Positions 38,560 through 51,400 of a stretch of 64,000 nucleotides of DNA are shown piece by piece. This stretch comes from Anisakis pegreffii. Its lineage: Eukaryota > Nematoda > Chromadorea > Rhabditida > Anisakidae. Each line of letters begins with the position of its first letter. Position 1 is the stretch's first letter. Under the pieces are notes generated by a model. The model had not been told where the DNA came from and made no database searches. It saw only the letters and a program-made list of their open reading frames with translations. Location: positions 27,495 to 91,494 of the forward strand of contig JAPYMA010001437.1 of NCBI GenBank assembly GCA_035041965.1, given 5' to 3'. Made by a program: the position numbers and the translations under genes.

Positions 38560-38667
38560 ATGAAGAAAAGGAATAGAATTCGACTGAAAATACATCCAAT
38601 CGTTGCTCTTATTAGTCTGGTGATGAATTTTATCAGTCAGTTAGTGATATCGAAATCAATAAATCAG
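38560..38667 (+). other. Candidate first exon with signal-anchor
   Basis: ATG at 38560 opens a 36-codon segment beginning MKKRNRIRLKIHPIVALISL and ending at CAG before a GTGTGA donor-like site. A basic head followed by a hydrophobic stretch resembles a signal peptide or type II anchor. No next exon can be joined with confidence, so this may be chance. Confidence 0.22.
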
Positions 38668-39161
38668 GTGTGAAAATTGCCTACAATACGAATGCACATT
38701 GCACTTACAATTAAAAACTGGTGAAAACGCCTTCAATAACGCCTCTTAAATTGCATTTGTCTCCTATTCTAGCCATGGGTTAACTATCGTTCCTTGCTAG
38801 ATTCACTCGTGATACCCCCAAACGAATACCCACTCGAGCACCAAACATCACATGTTTGGTGCCCAAAGCTGAGCGCGCGGATCGATACTGTTGAATTACT
38901 CTGCTTGAGGCAGATCAAATAGCACCACCTATATCACATATGTTTTCATGTTTCCATGTAACTAACCATTATCCATACACATCTATTTTTTTAAAAGAAG
39001 AAGAAAATTCTCTACTTAATGATTTCAGTAATTCGTAAGGTTATGGAGCAGAGCTGGAAACGCGGTTGGCATGTATGGACATATCTGTGTTAGAGAGAAT
39101 CACACAAGGTTGGATCGATGCTTCTACCTCTGAGTGCGCGCTTTTACAGTGGGCTGTACTG

Positions 39162-40099
39162 GTGTTGTGCGGGGAGTCCACGAATTCGGAGTCTCCGTCC
39201 CCGATTCTCCGACCTCTTTTTTAGACGCGGCCATTTTCAGGGACTGTTACTGTCCCCAACTTCTCCAGAATTGTCGGCGCTCCCCGAAATTTCGAGGAGA
39301 CTCTCCGAAATTCTCCGAAAAAAAAAATTAAATTCTAATCTACCGCGTCCTTGCGAGAGATTCGAAGTTGAATATTTAATCATTGTTCGCATAATGGCTT
39401 TTAAAGCCCCACTACCATCCTGTATCAGCGAACAAGGTCAAGATTACGTGACTGTCAACGAATTGATTGGCGCTGCAACGAATTTTTCTTTGTTTTCATC
39501 TGTTTTCACCCAAGTTTTTTTCCGTTTTCTCCCTTACTTTTGAACGTGTTAGCTGTTATCGATCGTGTTGTGTGTTGTCACGCATGCCTATTAATTATAC
39601 GAACACATTGACGAGTCATGAATCCGTATGTTAATTCCTTCCCATTTCTAAGATATGTGTGTTACTGAGCGATTGTCCACTCGTAACAATATGGGCGCAA
39701 CGATATCTGAGCAGCGAATAAAAACGGGATGGTGTGGTCAGGGGTAGCGTCGTGTGGAAGTATTTCCGTATTTACGAGGAAATATTTGCGTATTTTATTG
39801 CTATTTTTATCATTCCTTCCATTGTTAATATTTGAATAAAATACTGCAGACAGAATTGCCTTGTGCCTTCGCAGTTATCGCTGTCCTAGCTTACAGATTA
39901 CTTATTTCAATGCTTTTCCACCAAAAAATCATGTTTTTTAGGTCCTGCTGACTCTAATTCCAAAGTTACATCTTCGGGGAATTTGGAGGACCGGGATGAG
40001 ATTGAGTTTTCTCTCCGAAACTCCCCGAACCCGAGTCCCCGTCCCGAAAATATCCCCGATTCTCCCAATCCCCGACTTTTTTCTCTCCCCGCACAACAC
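39162..40099. mobile_element. Inverted-repeat-bounded element, 938 bp
   Basis: GTGTTGTGCGGGGAG at 39162-39176 is matched exactly, 15 of 15, by its reverse complement at 40085-40099. Each end is followed inward by a cluster of CCCCGA/TCTCCGA motifs (39180-39320 and 40005-40080), which stand out as GC-rich islands in AT-rich DNA. The middle is AT-rich. No transposase was recognised and no clear target-site duplication was found; TAC occurs just outside the right end and two bases outside the left end. A non-autonomous DNA transposon is the likeliest reading. Confidence 0.6.
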
Positions 40100-41690
40100 T
40101 ACGTTAAACGATTGTGAGAAAGCTTGGGCTCTGTCCTGCTCAAATGTTAGCATGATGGATGTCCCAATCTTGAGCTTGCAGTAGTTGCATCGTAAAGAAA
40201 TCTGCAAGTGCTGATACTTATCACATTCTTGAGAACGACGTTTTCAGACAGTTTCACTCGTCGAGCTCACGACCTTCCGATAGCACTGCAACGGGAAACG
40301 CTCACTTCCAAAATCATAGACACATTTGCGAGCGTTCATAATATGGTCCCATTATGCCAGCCAGCAGTGGCATTTGATGCGCATTCGCAAATTGTTTGCT
40401 GTTCGGGTGCATTAGTTATCAGTGTTATTTTAATAATATGATCATCCATGATACTTCTTTTAAAAAATAGCCAGTCTTCCCATCTTATGTCAACGCTTAA
40501 ATGTGCAATAAACTATGTACTTCGTGCATAGTGATGTATTCTTCATGAGACCTGTATACATTATTATATTTGTATAACTCATTACTGCTATTTTAGCGTT
40601 ATTCATCAGTTCCTTTTGTAGCAGTCATCTTGAGGAGTGAGTTCAATACGATTCTTCCATTTGTAGCTGCTTGACTTTTGCTCTCCCGTTGATCTTGGCA
40701 TTCAACATAACCCGAAGGAGTTGTTGATCCCCTTTTTCCGTCTCCCCAGCTTCTGCATTTGTTCTCGTTGCTAACAAACAGTTGCCCACTCTTCAGTTTG
40801 ATACTCTTGAAATCCTGAATCATCTGCGAGCAGTCTTATATCCTACCCCGAACATACTTCGTTCATATTAATGATTCCGTTTTATACCATCATCCTCGTA
40901 AGCAGTTCGTTTTGCTCCGACAACATTGTATCACCGTTTTGGTACAATTCTATAATGCACTTCGTCCTCAAAAAGCGGTACACTTCTGTGCAAAGCCGAT
41001 CTTCCGAAAAAGATAAACGTACTTTGTTGTATCCGAACGCCGATGTTCTAAAAACAAATGTGCAATTTTGTACTGTACAAAATTCCTAAAAAAAATGTAG
41101 AGCAATCAAACCATACCAACTCTGCTTGTGGATTCAGCTTCCGCAAAATGATATTAAAGATGAATACGCGTACTACTTCGTGGGTGAATTGAAAAAATAC
41201 ATACGCAATTTGACTACGACGCACCTTAACGCTTGATCAAATACCTTCTACATTTGCGTGCTTTGTATAATACTTATTACGTTCTGTATTAATGCGTACG
41301 GTACGTATAAATTTGAATCGGATTTGGTTATTTCCCGTGTTACTGCTACAGTCATTGGAGTGGCATCTTCAACGGAAAAATGTTGCGCAGCAATAATCTA
41401 CGTTTCACTAAAAATTCTCTTCTACGTTACTGATAAACCATATTTGCACATCTGAAATTTGAACTCGAGTAGCATTATGAATCGAGAAGCAACAAATAGC
41501 AGTAATTGGATTTGTCTTGTTGAGAATCGACCAACCACTTTCCATGTTCACCGTTATACATTACACGATTGTTGCCAGGTGAGGTTGAAAACCCGTAATC
41601 AATTTCAGTCACCTTTCAAACAAAGAAACACGACCATGGCTCTCATCCCGTTATTCCGCGCAAACTACCACCGCATCGATCATATTTAAG
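39394..41690 (+). other. Unassigned exon-like segments, possible multi-exon gene
   Basis: Several + strand segments read like protein and have splice-like borders. ATG at 39394 (MAFKAPLPSC, then QGQDYVTVNELIGAAT). 39850-39940 after TACTGCAG (TELPCAFAVIAVLAYRLL). 40102-40185 (LNDCEKAWALSCSN). 40247-40400 after GTTTTCAG (DSFTRRAHDLPIALQRETL). 40738-40860 after CTCCCCAG (SAFVLVANKQLPTLQFDTL). 40900-41010 (LLRQHCITVLVQFYNALRP). 41130-41237 after GATTCAG (LPQNDIKDEYAYYFVGEL, ending TGA). 41477-41579 (MNREATNSSNWIC, ending CAG before GTGAGG). I recognise no family and could not join them in consistent phase. The first two lie inside the inverted-repeat element. They could be a diverged, decayed or element-borne gene, or chance. 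Confidence 0.3.
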
Positions 41691-42498
41691 CAGTAGAATA
41701 AACATGAACAATGAGATCTGAACGTATTCGAAATTATAGCGTTATTGTCAACAACCAAGAGGTTTGTAAAAATGAAAACAGCAATCAAAAGGAAGTCTAC
41801 CAAATTGTGTGATTTATCCTCAATAGATGTTTAAAAATAACTGTCGTTATAGCGGTCTTACTTGTGCACACCAAGTTTTATTTCAGGAAAATATTGACTG
41901 GATGGATGGCTAGCAATAAATCTCAAATTCTAAACACCGAAGTTTCGGAAGATTGATATTCAGTTGTAAATAACAGAAATATTATGCTTTGGCACTTCCA
42001 CCGTACCCATTGAATGGTTCGCTTTAAAAAAATTTTGATCATATGAATACAAACGTGAATTTTTCTTGTCATAACGAAGGAGGGAAGAAGGAGTATTAAC
42101 ATTTTGATAAATCAAGGTTTGTGCTCATATTTATTTTCCACCGGACTTTTTTGTTCCGTTTTCTTTTGTCCTTCAAGAGCAGTCCGAAAATGATTAAAAT
42201 GGGTGACTCACTTTTTAGAAACAGTTCTTGAACAAGAGCTATTGAAGTTGACTTGTTATTTAGACTCATAATCGACCAACGTTTCTTCAGTGATGAGCGA
42301 AGTTTTCATCGTTATATCACATTGCTGGTGTGCGGAATGTCTTGAAAGGTTTAAATAGAACTGTGGCCGTATTGTGTGAAATTATTCATTCGCTTCAGGT
42401 AGTCAGTGTTCACGACGAAATCCGTTCGGTGATCAGATGCGTTTCATATTTGGACTTTTCATTTTGTATAGTTGTACTTCTTGTAACAATCGTTGAAC

Positions 42499-45400
42499 AT
42501 GTCTGGCGAAGCAGTCGATGATGCGGTAGGTTTTGACTGTATTCTTTTAAAACTGTTTTCCATTGGTTCCGAACGACTGTTGTGCTGTGATTCCAATATT
42601 AAGTTTCTGCATTTGGCAATGAGTCCATTCCGAAAACGTATATCAGAATGAATATGAAACTCAAACAGCGTACGTGTGAAAAATTCTCATTTTTATCGTC
42701 TATATGTTTCGGTTTCTGTGATAACCGGCAATGATCTGACTATTCTAGCGTACGGACCCACCGGTAGCGACGTGGTTCCAAGAATCTCGTCACATCGAAA
42801 AAATAATCGGTGTGAAGGAGGAAATCGAGGAACGAGATACTTGGTTTGTTTTAGTTTTTAACGGAACAATATTACTTCGTTCAATCCATTCGACTAGCCA
42901 TGTGGTTATGATTTGTATGCGTGCTTGGAATTGAATAATCAGATTTAGAAAGGAAGTAAAGTGAAATTTGCAGGCGGCGATATTCGAAAGAGCGAATGAA
43001 GACGGTTTCAGTAGCATTGGTGTTGTGCTTGAACATTGGTGTAGATCCGCCGGATGTGCTAAAGCCGAATCCGTGTGCGAGACAAGAATGTTGGATTGAT
43101 CCACAAGGAATGAACCCTCAGAAGGCAATCGCTAAAATTGCATCTGCATTGCAAAAGAATTACGAACGATGGCAACCGCGAGCCAGGTTCGTGTATTTTC
43201 CTCACTCACCTCTCCATTTTAATTTTTGTTTTCAAATTAACGATTTCAAGTCGAGAATATCGAATTACTTAAACAGATCATCCCCTCAGAAATCACCGCA
43301 AATGTTGCCCTCTAGACGGAAGAGGTGATCGAAGAATCGTTTGAGTGAGTATATGTTTGTGATGTAGCTCATATTCCAGATACAAGAACGCAAATGACCC
43401 AACAGTTGAGGATGTACGTCGCTTGTGTCAGAGTATGCGTCGTAACGCAAAAGATGAGCGTGTTCTCTTCCATTACAATGGTCATGGGGTACCAAAACCC
43501 ACCGAAAATGGTGAAATTTGGGTATTCAACAAAAATTTCACTCAGGTATGATTTTGCTCGTTCTCATTATTCAAACGAGTTGAATGATGCTAACGTTGTA
43601 GTCAACGTTTTGTTGAAAAGAACATCTGTCGCACATGACCCTCAAGGTTCATCACGGTGCTTAGCCTGAGAATTTATCTGAGGCGAACGTTCAAGTTTTG
43701 TTTGAATCGAACCCTTAGTTACGGGGATCAGGCTCATTCAGGGTTCACGCTGTTACCATTGTCATCTTACATACTGATCTGGTTATATTTTATGATTTCA
43801 ATCTATATTGTATCTGATATTTTTAATGGCAATGGCACATAACCACACAGATTACCGCGATTATATATTTTATCGGTAAACTATAGAGGAATTATGATTG
43901 GTTGAGGAATTATTGGATTATGATTATCATTGAATTTCACGATTCTCTTTTTATCACTAAAAATCATTCATTTAACTTGTTATCACGGTTGTATATCAGT
44001 ACTCCAATGTGAATTCAGTTTCAGTTCTACTTCTTTTGTCACGAACGGCTATATGTTCATTGGAGTTGAAAATTTTTATTGTTGAGAATGCGTTTTTACA
44101 CGGAAATCAAAATTCAACCTTTTTGTAAAATTTTCAGTATATTCCGTTATCGATATTCGATTTGCAATCGTGGATGAGCCATCCTTCAATATATGTCTGG
44201 GACTGTAATTCGGCTGGACTAATCGGTTTGTTCGTTGAGTAGTTTTTGTGTTCGCATTTATTTGTCGTTGATTGATCGTGATCTGATAATGTCAGTTGGC
44301 AGACTCACTTCGTTTCAACAAATTACACTCACTTTCTTCTTATTCGAGTTCAACCGGATGTGAAAAACTTTGTCGGAAGTATAACAGCTGATCGAAAGAT
44401 GATTGTTTTTCGGTTGATTTATGTCTGTCTGATTGTTTTTCTGTGCGTTTAGTTCGCTGAATGATTGAGAGCATTTTGCGCTGTGGTATTCACGAATTTG
44501 TTGAGGAAAAATAAAGGAACAATTTGAAGTCAAACGTTATTCTAAAAAAGTGAAATTCATGGAAAAAATGTTTTCGAAGAGGGGTACGAGTTCTTATGGC
44601 TTTCATCAAATGTTGTTCCAACAATATGATAATTACGAGAATGGTAGTTAAATTCGAAATGAATTTGGTGGTTACTATTGAATAGAAATTGAAAGCATCC
44701 AAGAATCGTTCAGTTCGCTCATTCAACCGATTCGCTGAGGATCACGAAAAAGAATGGGTTAAACAACTGGATGAGCACATGGAAACGCGCCCACCTCCTT
44801 TGCCAGTTATTCAAGCTGAAATGAAACTTGAAGAGAAAGCGAAAGCTTTTGGCTTCAGAAAGAAGCCAAATTTTAAGGTAGTTTTTGTTTTGTTTTATTA
44901 GTATTCGTTATCATTATTGTTCAGTTAAGAAAATCAACCAGCATTAATGAACAGTGAAGGCACAAATCAGTTCGACAATAGATTGTGGAGGATTGCTTGA
45001 AAATATCGAGAATGATCATTTCGGTTTGATGCAGTTGATTTATAGGAGTGATCGTTTGAGTGCTAGTAGTTTGATAACAAAAGAATTATACTTTGTTCTC
45101 GTAAAACATCGGTCATTGCTTCTGGCTTTTAGTGATGAATTAATTGATCTTCACTTCACACATACTTCAGAATTGTATGCGCATAAAGTACTGATGGTTT
45201 TTTTTCTCTACATCGTTTCTCTGTGAATGAATGTGATTATCGAAATGAATGTTTGAAGGAGTGTATCCAATTGGCAGCATGCAGTGAGGATGAGTTGTTA
45301 CCGATGGATGCCGATTTACCTGCAGATCTGTTCACGAGTTGTTTAACGACACCAATTCAAATATCCATTCTTTGGTACATCATCAAAAATGATCTTAAGG

Positions 45401-48400
45401 TTCTTTTATGTGCATTTGCTAGTGAACGATCGATTGTCTGTCGTCGTTACATCCATTCTGATTTGTGCTTTTGCAATAGCAAATACTTCATCTATGTAGC
45501 AGTCAGTTGATATTAATGCAAAATTCGATGCATGATAGTGATTCTCCCAGTTTTCGATGTGTTCCTTCTACACGCATCGCATGGTGAACTACAATACCTC
45601 TAGTGCATATTCTGCTATTGTGTTCCTTCAGTAGCTGTAAAACACTTGCTGTCTTTGTACGCTAATGAAGTGTATCCCTAAAACTAAGAAAGATTCAACT
45701 TCAAGGATCGATATCCACTATCAATTGTTGATAAGATTCCTGGTCAGCTGACTGATCGACGGACGTTACTCGGCGAATTAAATTGGATATTCACTGCGAT
45801 TACAGATACAATCGCATGGAACGCGTTGCCGAAGGAACTCTTCCAGAAACTTTTCCGATTGGTATGCTCTTTTTCGTATTGTTTTTTATTGGTATCTTTT
45901 ATTATTCTCATTCGTCTATCATTTCAGTTATATTCTCATCGTTTCATATAGGGTGTTGATTGAAGATTCTTAACTGATTCGTAAACTAAGAACGTTCTCT
46001 TTCAGATTGTTCATTTCTGTTAAGTTATTTCTGATATTTTAGTAAACGATATGAAATTTCAGAGATTGAGATGGAATTTCAGTTAGTCTCTGATTAATCT
46101 GATGAAAATAACATTGAAAATATTATTCTTTGATTGTATTGACGTAAATTCTTCTGAACTCAAAACCCAACAGTCGTTTTCAAAATGAAGTTTATAACTG
46201 TGAGAAGTGAATCAGTATTGAGGAGAAGTGGAAATATTTCTGATTTGATAAAAGAATATGATTTATTTTAAGGATTTGTTGTTGGCCTCATTATTCCGAA
46301 GTTTTTTATTAGCCGAGCGAATAATGCTAGCAAATGAATGCCATGTGGTATCAAGACCTAGTTTACCATCCGTTTTTGACCATCCATTATGGGATGCGTG
46401 GGACTATACAGTTGATCTATGCTTGGCGTATATGTATGAATCCAAATCACCCACAAACAAGTTATGGGAGATCGGCAAACAGATTTATTTCACACGATCA
46501 TCTATGCGATACAACAGTGAATTTTCATTTTTATTTATTTTTATTTTTTAATATTTACTTTGTCACTTCTGGTTTTGATAGTGCCATGCGGAGGTATGAG
46601 TTTTCGAACTGCAGATACATTTATTAAAATGTTTAGAATTTGTCGGATATGTGCCAGTCTCAAACAGATTTCTCCACAACCTCAACTATCCAAAAGTGTC
46701 CTAATTGTATGGTGTCTGTTTGGTGGAATTAATAAGAGTATTTTCATCAGAGTGCCAACTCGTTGTTGTCATAATCGATAGTATTGCAGTGCTGATCGAT
46801 ATAAACGGTGATGGATCATCAGAAGAACTAACCGATTATACGCATAATTGGTTTTTCATTGATCAGCTGCAAGCATTTGAGGTGTGGCTGAAATACGGCG
46901 TCGAGCAACGACAACCACCCCAACAGTTGCCTGTGGTGCTGCAAGTATTGCTCAGTCAGGTATGATTGCAGCTAATTCTGTGATTTATCTGTCTGTTTGC
47001 GCATCGCAAATAATAATCTTATCTTGAAGCAACAATGCTTGTTCCGTACGTTAAGGTGCACCGCGTGAAAGCACTCGAACTACTCGCAAGATTCTTGGAC
47101 TTGGGCTCCTGGGCCGTTGGGCATGCACTCTCGGTTGGTATATTCCCGTACGTTCTGAAGTTACTGCAGAGTGCCACAAAAGAATTGAGGCCGTGGTTGG
47201 CATTCATTTGGGCTAAAATATTGGCCGTTGAGCCAAGTTGTCAGGTGGATTTGATTAAAGACAAAGATCGCGGGTACGTTTTTCATGTTTCATTCTGATT
47301 AGTATCATCCAGTATGATTTCGTATAGCCAGAAAGTTCTGAAAGACATTTATCAGTCACGTCATTCAACTGCATATTTCTGAATTGCAAATGATTATTTT
47401 CCTTTCAGCTATATGTATTTCATTCAAATTCTCAACGACCCTCACACAAATCCCAGACAAAAAATTGTTCCCGCATACGTTACAGCAGCTCTTATTGAGA
47501 ATAATTACAAGTTCGTTCTTTGTCGATCATTCATTTTCGTCTTTCTTCTTTTGAATTTGAGTTTTGATTTCTGAAAGAGGACAGATTTTTTTTTGAAGAA
47601 ATTTTGGGTGATAAATTAAAAGTCCGTTTCGAATGATAAGATGAAATACAATATAAATTCGTTGCATGTGACATGTGACAAGTTATGTTATCATGTTTCG
47701 CAGCTCTTCCAATCCTTTATTCTTTTGATTATTCGTTTCTTCTTTATGACTACTAAGAATTATGTGGAATAATTCGGAACGGAATTCAGACCAGCACAAG
47801 AGTTGCTGACCGAGAATCGTTATGTGACACTTTGCATCGAATTACTCTCGGACACAGCCTTAGGGCAATGTCGTTTATTACGCCTTTGGTTATTGATCGG
47901 TTTGGGTCGTCTTTGGGCCGATCATAACGATGCTCGTTGGCAAGCTATCCGATTGGTTGCCTATGAAAGGGTGAGAGCAAATTTATGTGACTTTCAGTGT
48001 AACGTTTGATGTTCAAGGCATGTTTTTATGGATAACCTTTCGCTGAATCGTCGTCAAATGCAATTTCATTAGACTTTTTATCGCTCTCCATGAATACGCA
48101 TCATCTTGCAACATTGATTTAAGCGTTGCAAATGTTCCAATGAATCGATGTGTCACGAAATATTCCCTTCCTTAACAGTCACTGAGTATATCGAATGAAA
48201 GGTCGGATATATTCCAGGTACTGGAATTTCTAGATGACAGTGTGCCTGAGGTTCGAGCAGCAGCGGTTTATTCTTTGGGATGTCTGGTGAGGAATCGATC
48301 AGAGTATAACGAACACGCAACAACGGTATTATTGCATTCACATCTCCTCTATTTATGCCAAATCATTTCGCATTTATCTTAGCACTCGTCAAATGATACA

Positions 48401-51400
48401 TCCACCTAGTCATTCTTTGAGCGTTTATGTTGAATGGTGTTCCAACAAGTAAGAAATTCAGATTGATCATGAAGTGTGCGATAAACTGTCAGCGAAATGT
48501 ACATTCGATGGTTCGGTTCTGGTAAGGGCAGAGCTGGTTGTTGCGATGCAGTGGTTCATCATTGACTTCGAAAATCGTTTCGCGAATCTCACGATCGATC
48601 TCGACGAGAAAATTGATAGACTTTCGAGTGAAGGGAGAACAAGGAAAACATCGGTAAATTATCGTTGCAATAGCACTTTGCTCTATGCTTGATTCAGTCA
48701 TTGTTCTCAATGAGTTTCTCACATTCCAGCTTGATTCGCTGAATAAATGTGTGACTGGAGTCGAATACATTTGTTGCGTTTAGTTTCTGTTAGAGATGTA
48801 CTTATCTGCGGGTGTATGAACGTTCCAGTTTGCGAATGAAATATATCGTTCATTTAAACTGGAATTCAGTTTGAAGTCATATTGAAGTCGTCAATATACT
48901 TGTGTTTCCAAGATAGTGCTCGGCGATATTTCATTCAGTTAATCGTATGTATTACATCGCCAAACCATTTTCAAGTCATTGAGTTCGTAAGTGTTTTTAG
49001 GCTGGTGATCAAGGCTTGGATAGTGTGTTGTTGGCGAGTTCCGAAGAGGATCATCGCGAAAGAATGAAAAACTTAGCGAATAGTGGCTATGGGTATCCTT
49101 TTTTTATTGGAACATTTTATGTTTGTTCGAATTGTGCTTTATAAAATATCGTAATGTTAAACCGAAAATCATTTCCAACAGAATTCATCAAGTAGCTCGT
49201 AATAATTTATTTCATTAAGTTAACTGGCCGTCATGGGAATGCTATTCGTTCTCACGAAGTGATCAGCGAGTGTAATTCCGATTTAAAAAATTTCAAAATT
49301 TCAGAACATTACCACGTCATAAGTCAAATGCCTCTGAACCAGTGGCGTTCGCACCTCGCCGATCGAATTCGATGAATTTAGGTTCGTTTATTCATGTGTT
49401 TCATCGTGGAGCACTTGTTGAGCATTTGTTGGAATATAATGCGATTGATTAATAATGGTTCCAATTATGCGTTAATGGATGTGTGTGAACTTTAAGATCC
49501 GTTGATTGAGAACACACCATGGCCCAACCAAGGTTCACCAAATCGCGATTTTCAATCACCATTCGTTGCCCCGAAGAAGCGTATGTGTAAAGAAGAAGCG
49601 TTCAAGTGAGTCTTCACGAGATTCATTCTATGTTTCTCTTCTCTTCTGTAGATTCATCCGCTTTCTTTTCATGATCACTTTGTTGATTCATGCTTCATTT
49701 ACGATGTATTGACGTACAGGAAGCGAGCCATCAGGCAGATGCACGTACTCGATTCGAAAACCTTCAAAGAGCAATCCGAACGAATTTGGCTATCGTTGTT
49801 ACGATTATCACTCGACCCTGTCAAGAAAATTGCTGAGATGGCTCAGGTAATTGTCTCTTCAATTCTTGTGTTTATAGATCCGATGTACTACAGTCGGTTC
49901 TCTTTATTGCTGTTGTCTTACTTAATCGGATTGCGATTGGTCTTATTCGTACGAGCGAATTCATGCGAAAGAATATTCACTTTGAGTTGAATAACCGAAA
50001 AATTTTATAGGTCCTTATAGAGCATGTCGAACAATTGGCATGCTCAAAGCATCGCAGACTGAGCAGCACTTCTCATTTACCGAATCGACCACCATCTCGA
50101 ACGGTTTGTCTCAATTCTATTCAGTCTTTGGATTATCATTATGGTTCATTTTTCTTTTTCGTGGCGTTTTGATTTGCTCTCACTGATTCGCATCAATGGA
50201 TCCGTAGAAACTGCATGACTTTTCAAAATGAATTCACAAATGTGCTGATAGGAAAAACAGTTTGCATTCAGGAGGACAAAACAGAAGTGGCGAAAGATGT
50301 AACGAACAGTGCATCGTCGGCAAGAAACAACGCGCCTGTAACATTCACAATTGGATCACCTGTACTAGCTGCAGGTAGTTCAATGGTTGGGTCATCGTGC
50401 ACTCCAAATGGTCATATCAGACAGCTTTCCGAGAGTTCGACAATGCCCGAAAAGACGCATGACTCATCGAAATCAAGATTGGATTCTCCTTCCATACCCG
50501 TATTTCATCAGTCGGCCATCTTTACGCCAAAGAGAAATGTTTGTTCACTTGTTCCCTCTCTCTTGTCCTCCTAATTTATGTTTAAGGAATGGAATTATAT
50601 GGTCTTTTAATGCATTAAATCATTTGTTCATTTCATTTATTTTAAGAAAGTTTGAGCATTGTGTTGGTGAATATTTCAGTTTGTGTTTAGTGAAGTGTGA
50701 AAGATGACTTTTAGATGTATACACCGACAATAAAAAGTTTGTCAAAATTGGAGTCAGAAAGTTCATCGTATGTCGCCGAGCCAGTACCAGCACTGGTTTC
50801 GACTGATTTTGTGCCTTGGTGCGCGAAAAGGTTCACTGAACCAATTCTGGATATGATCCAAGGCTTGTTTCAAAAATATCATTCATTTATTTATCGTACA
50901 TACTATCATTAGGAAGCCTTCGAAATAATTCACGATTTGTTTCCGTTTTTCGACAAATAATTTTGATTTTTCATGAGTGCCGATTCATTCTATTTTCAAT
51001 ACCTCGGCATTTTTCATGGAGAACATTCAATACACTAAAGGAGTTTCATCACAAATTGTTTTGCCTAAGATTGTTTCAGAACAAAGATTTCGTATTGAAT
51101 GAAAATTTCAATTCAGGACAAGCGGGTGATGGCCTGTCGGATCGATTGGCCGTTAAATCGATGCCTAGTGATTGGGCATTCCATAAAGATGAAGGTCTTC
51201 TGCAAACAGCGAAACAGGAAATCCAAGCACTCACCAATATGGTAACCATATAAAACATTTAGCAAACAGTTTGATAATTGCTAATGTTTCGAGCAAAAAA
51301 TGAGATACAACATTCATTTTTGATAACGTTGCCCTCAACCATGATCAAAATGAATCAGTAATCTCTTGCACAACGATGGTATCGATATTGACAGGATGTT

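Larger units (their letters stand above)
37890..42498. other. Region between AIG1-like copy B and raptor, unassigned
   Basis: 4.6 kb with divergent starts at its ends. It contains the TIR element 39162-40099 and a series of exon-like + strand segments from 38560 to 41690, described separately. 41700-42420 is AT-rich with nothing recognised. A plausible acceptor TTTGTATAG ends at 42471, 27 bases before the raptor ATG, and may be its trans-splice site. Confidence 0.5.

Noticed and set aside
44954..45226. 90-codon + strand open frame inside raptor
   Set aside because: It lies between exons that join directly in the conserved protein (PNFK to ECIQLAAC) and shows no raptor similarity; treated as intron.
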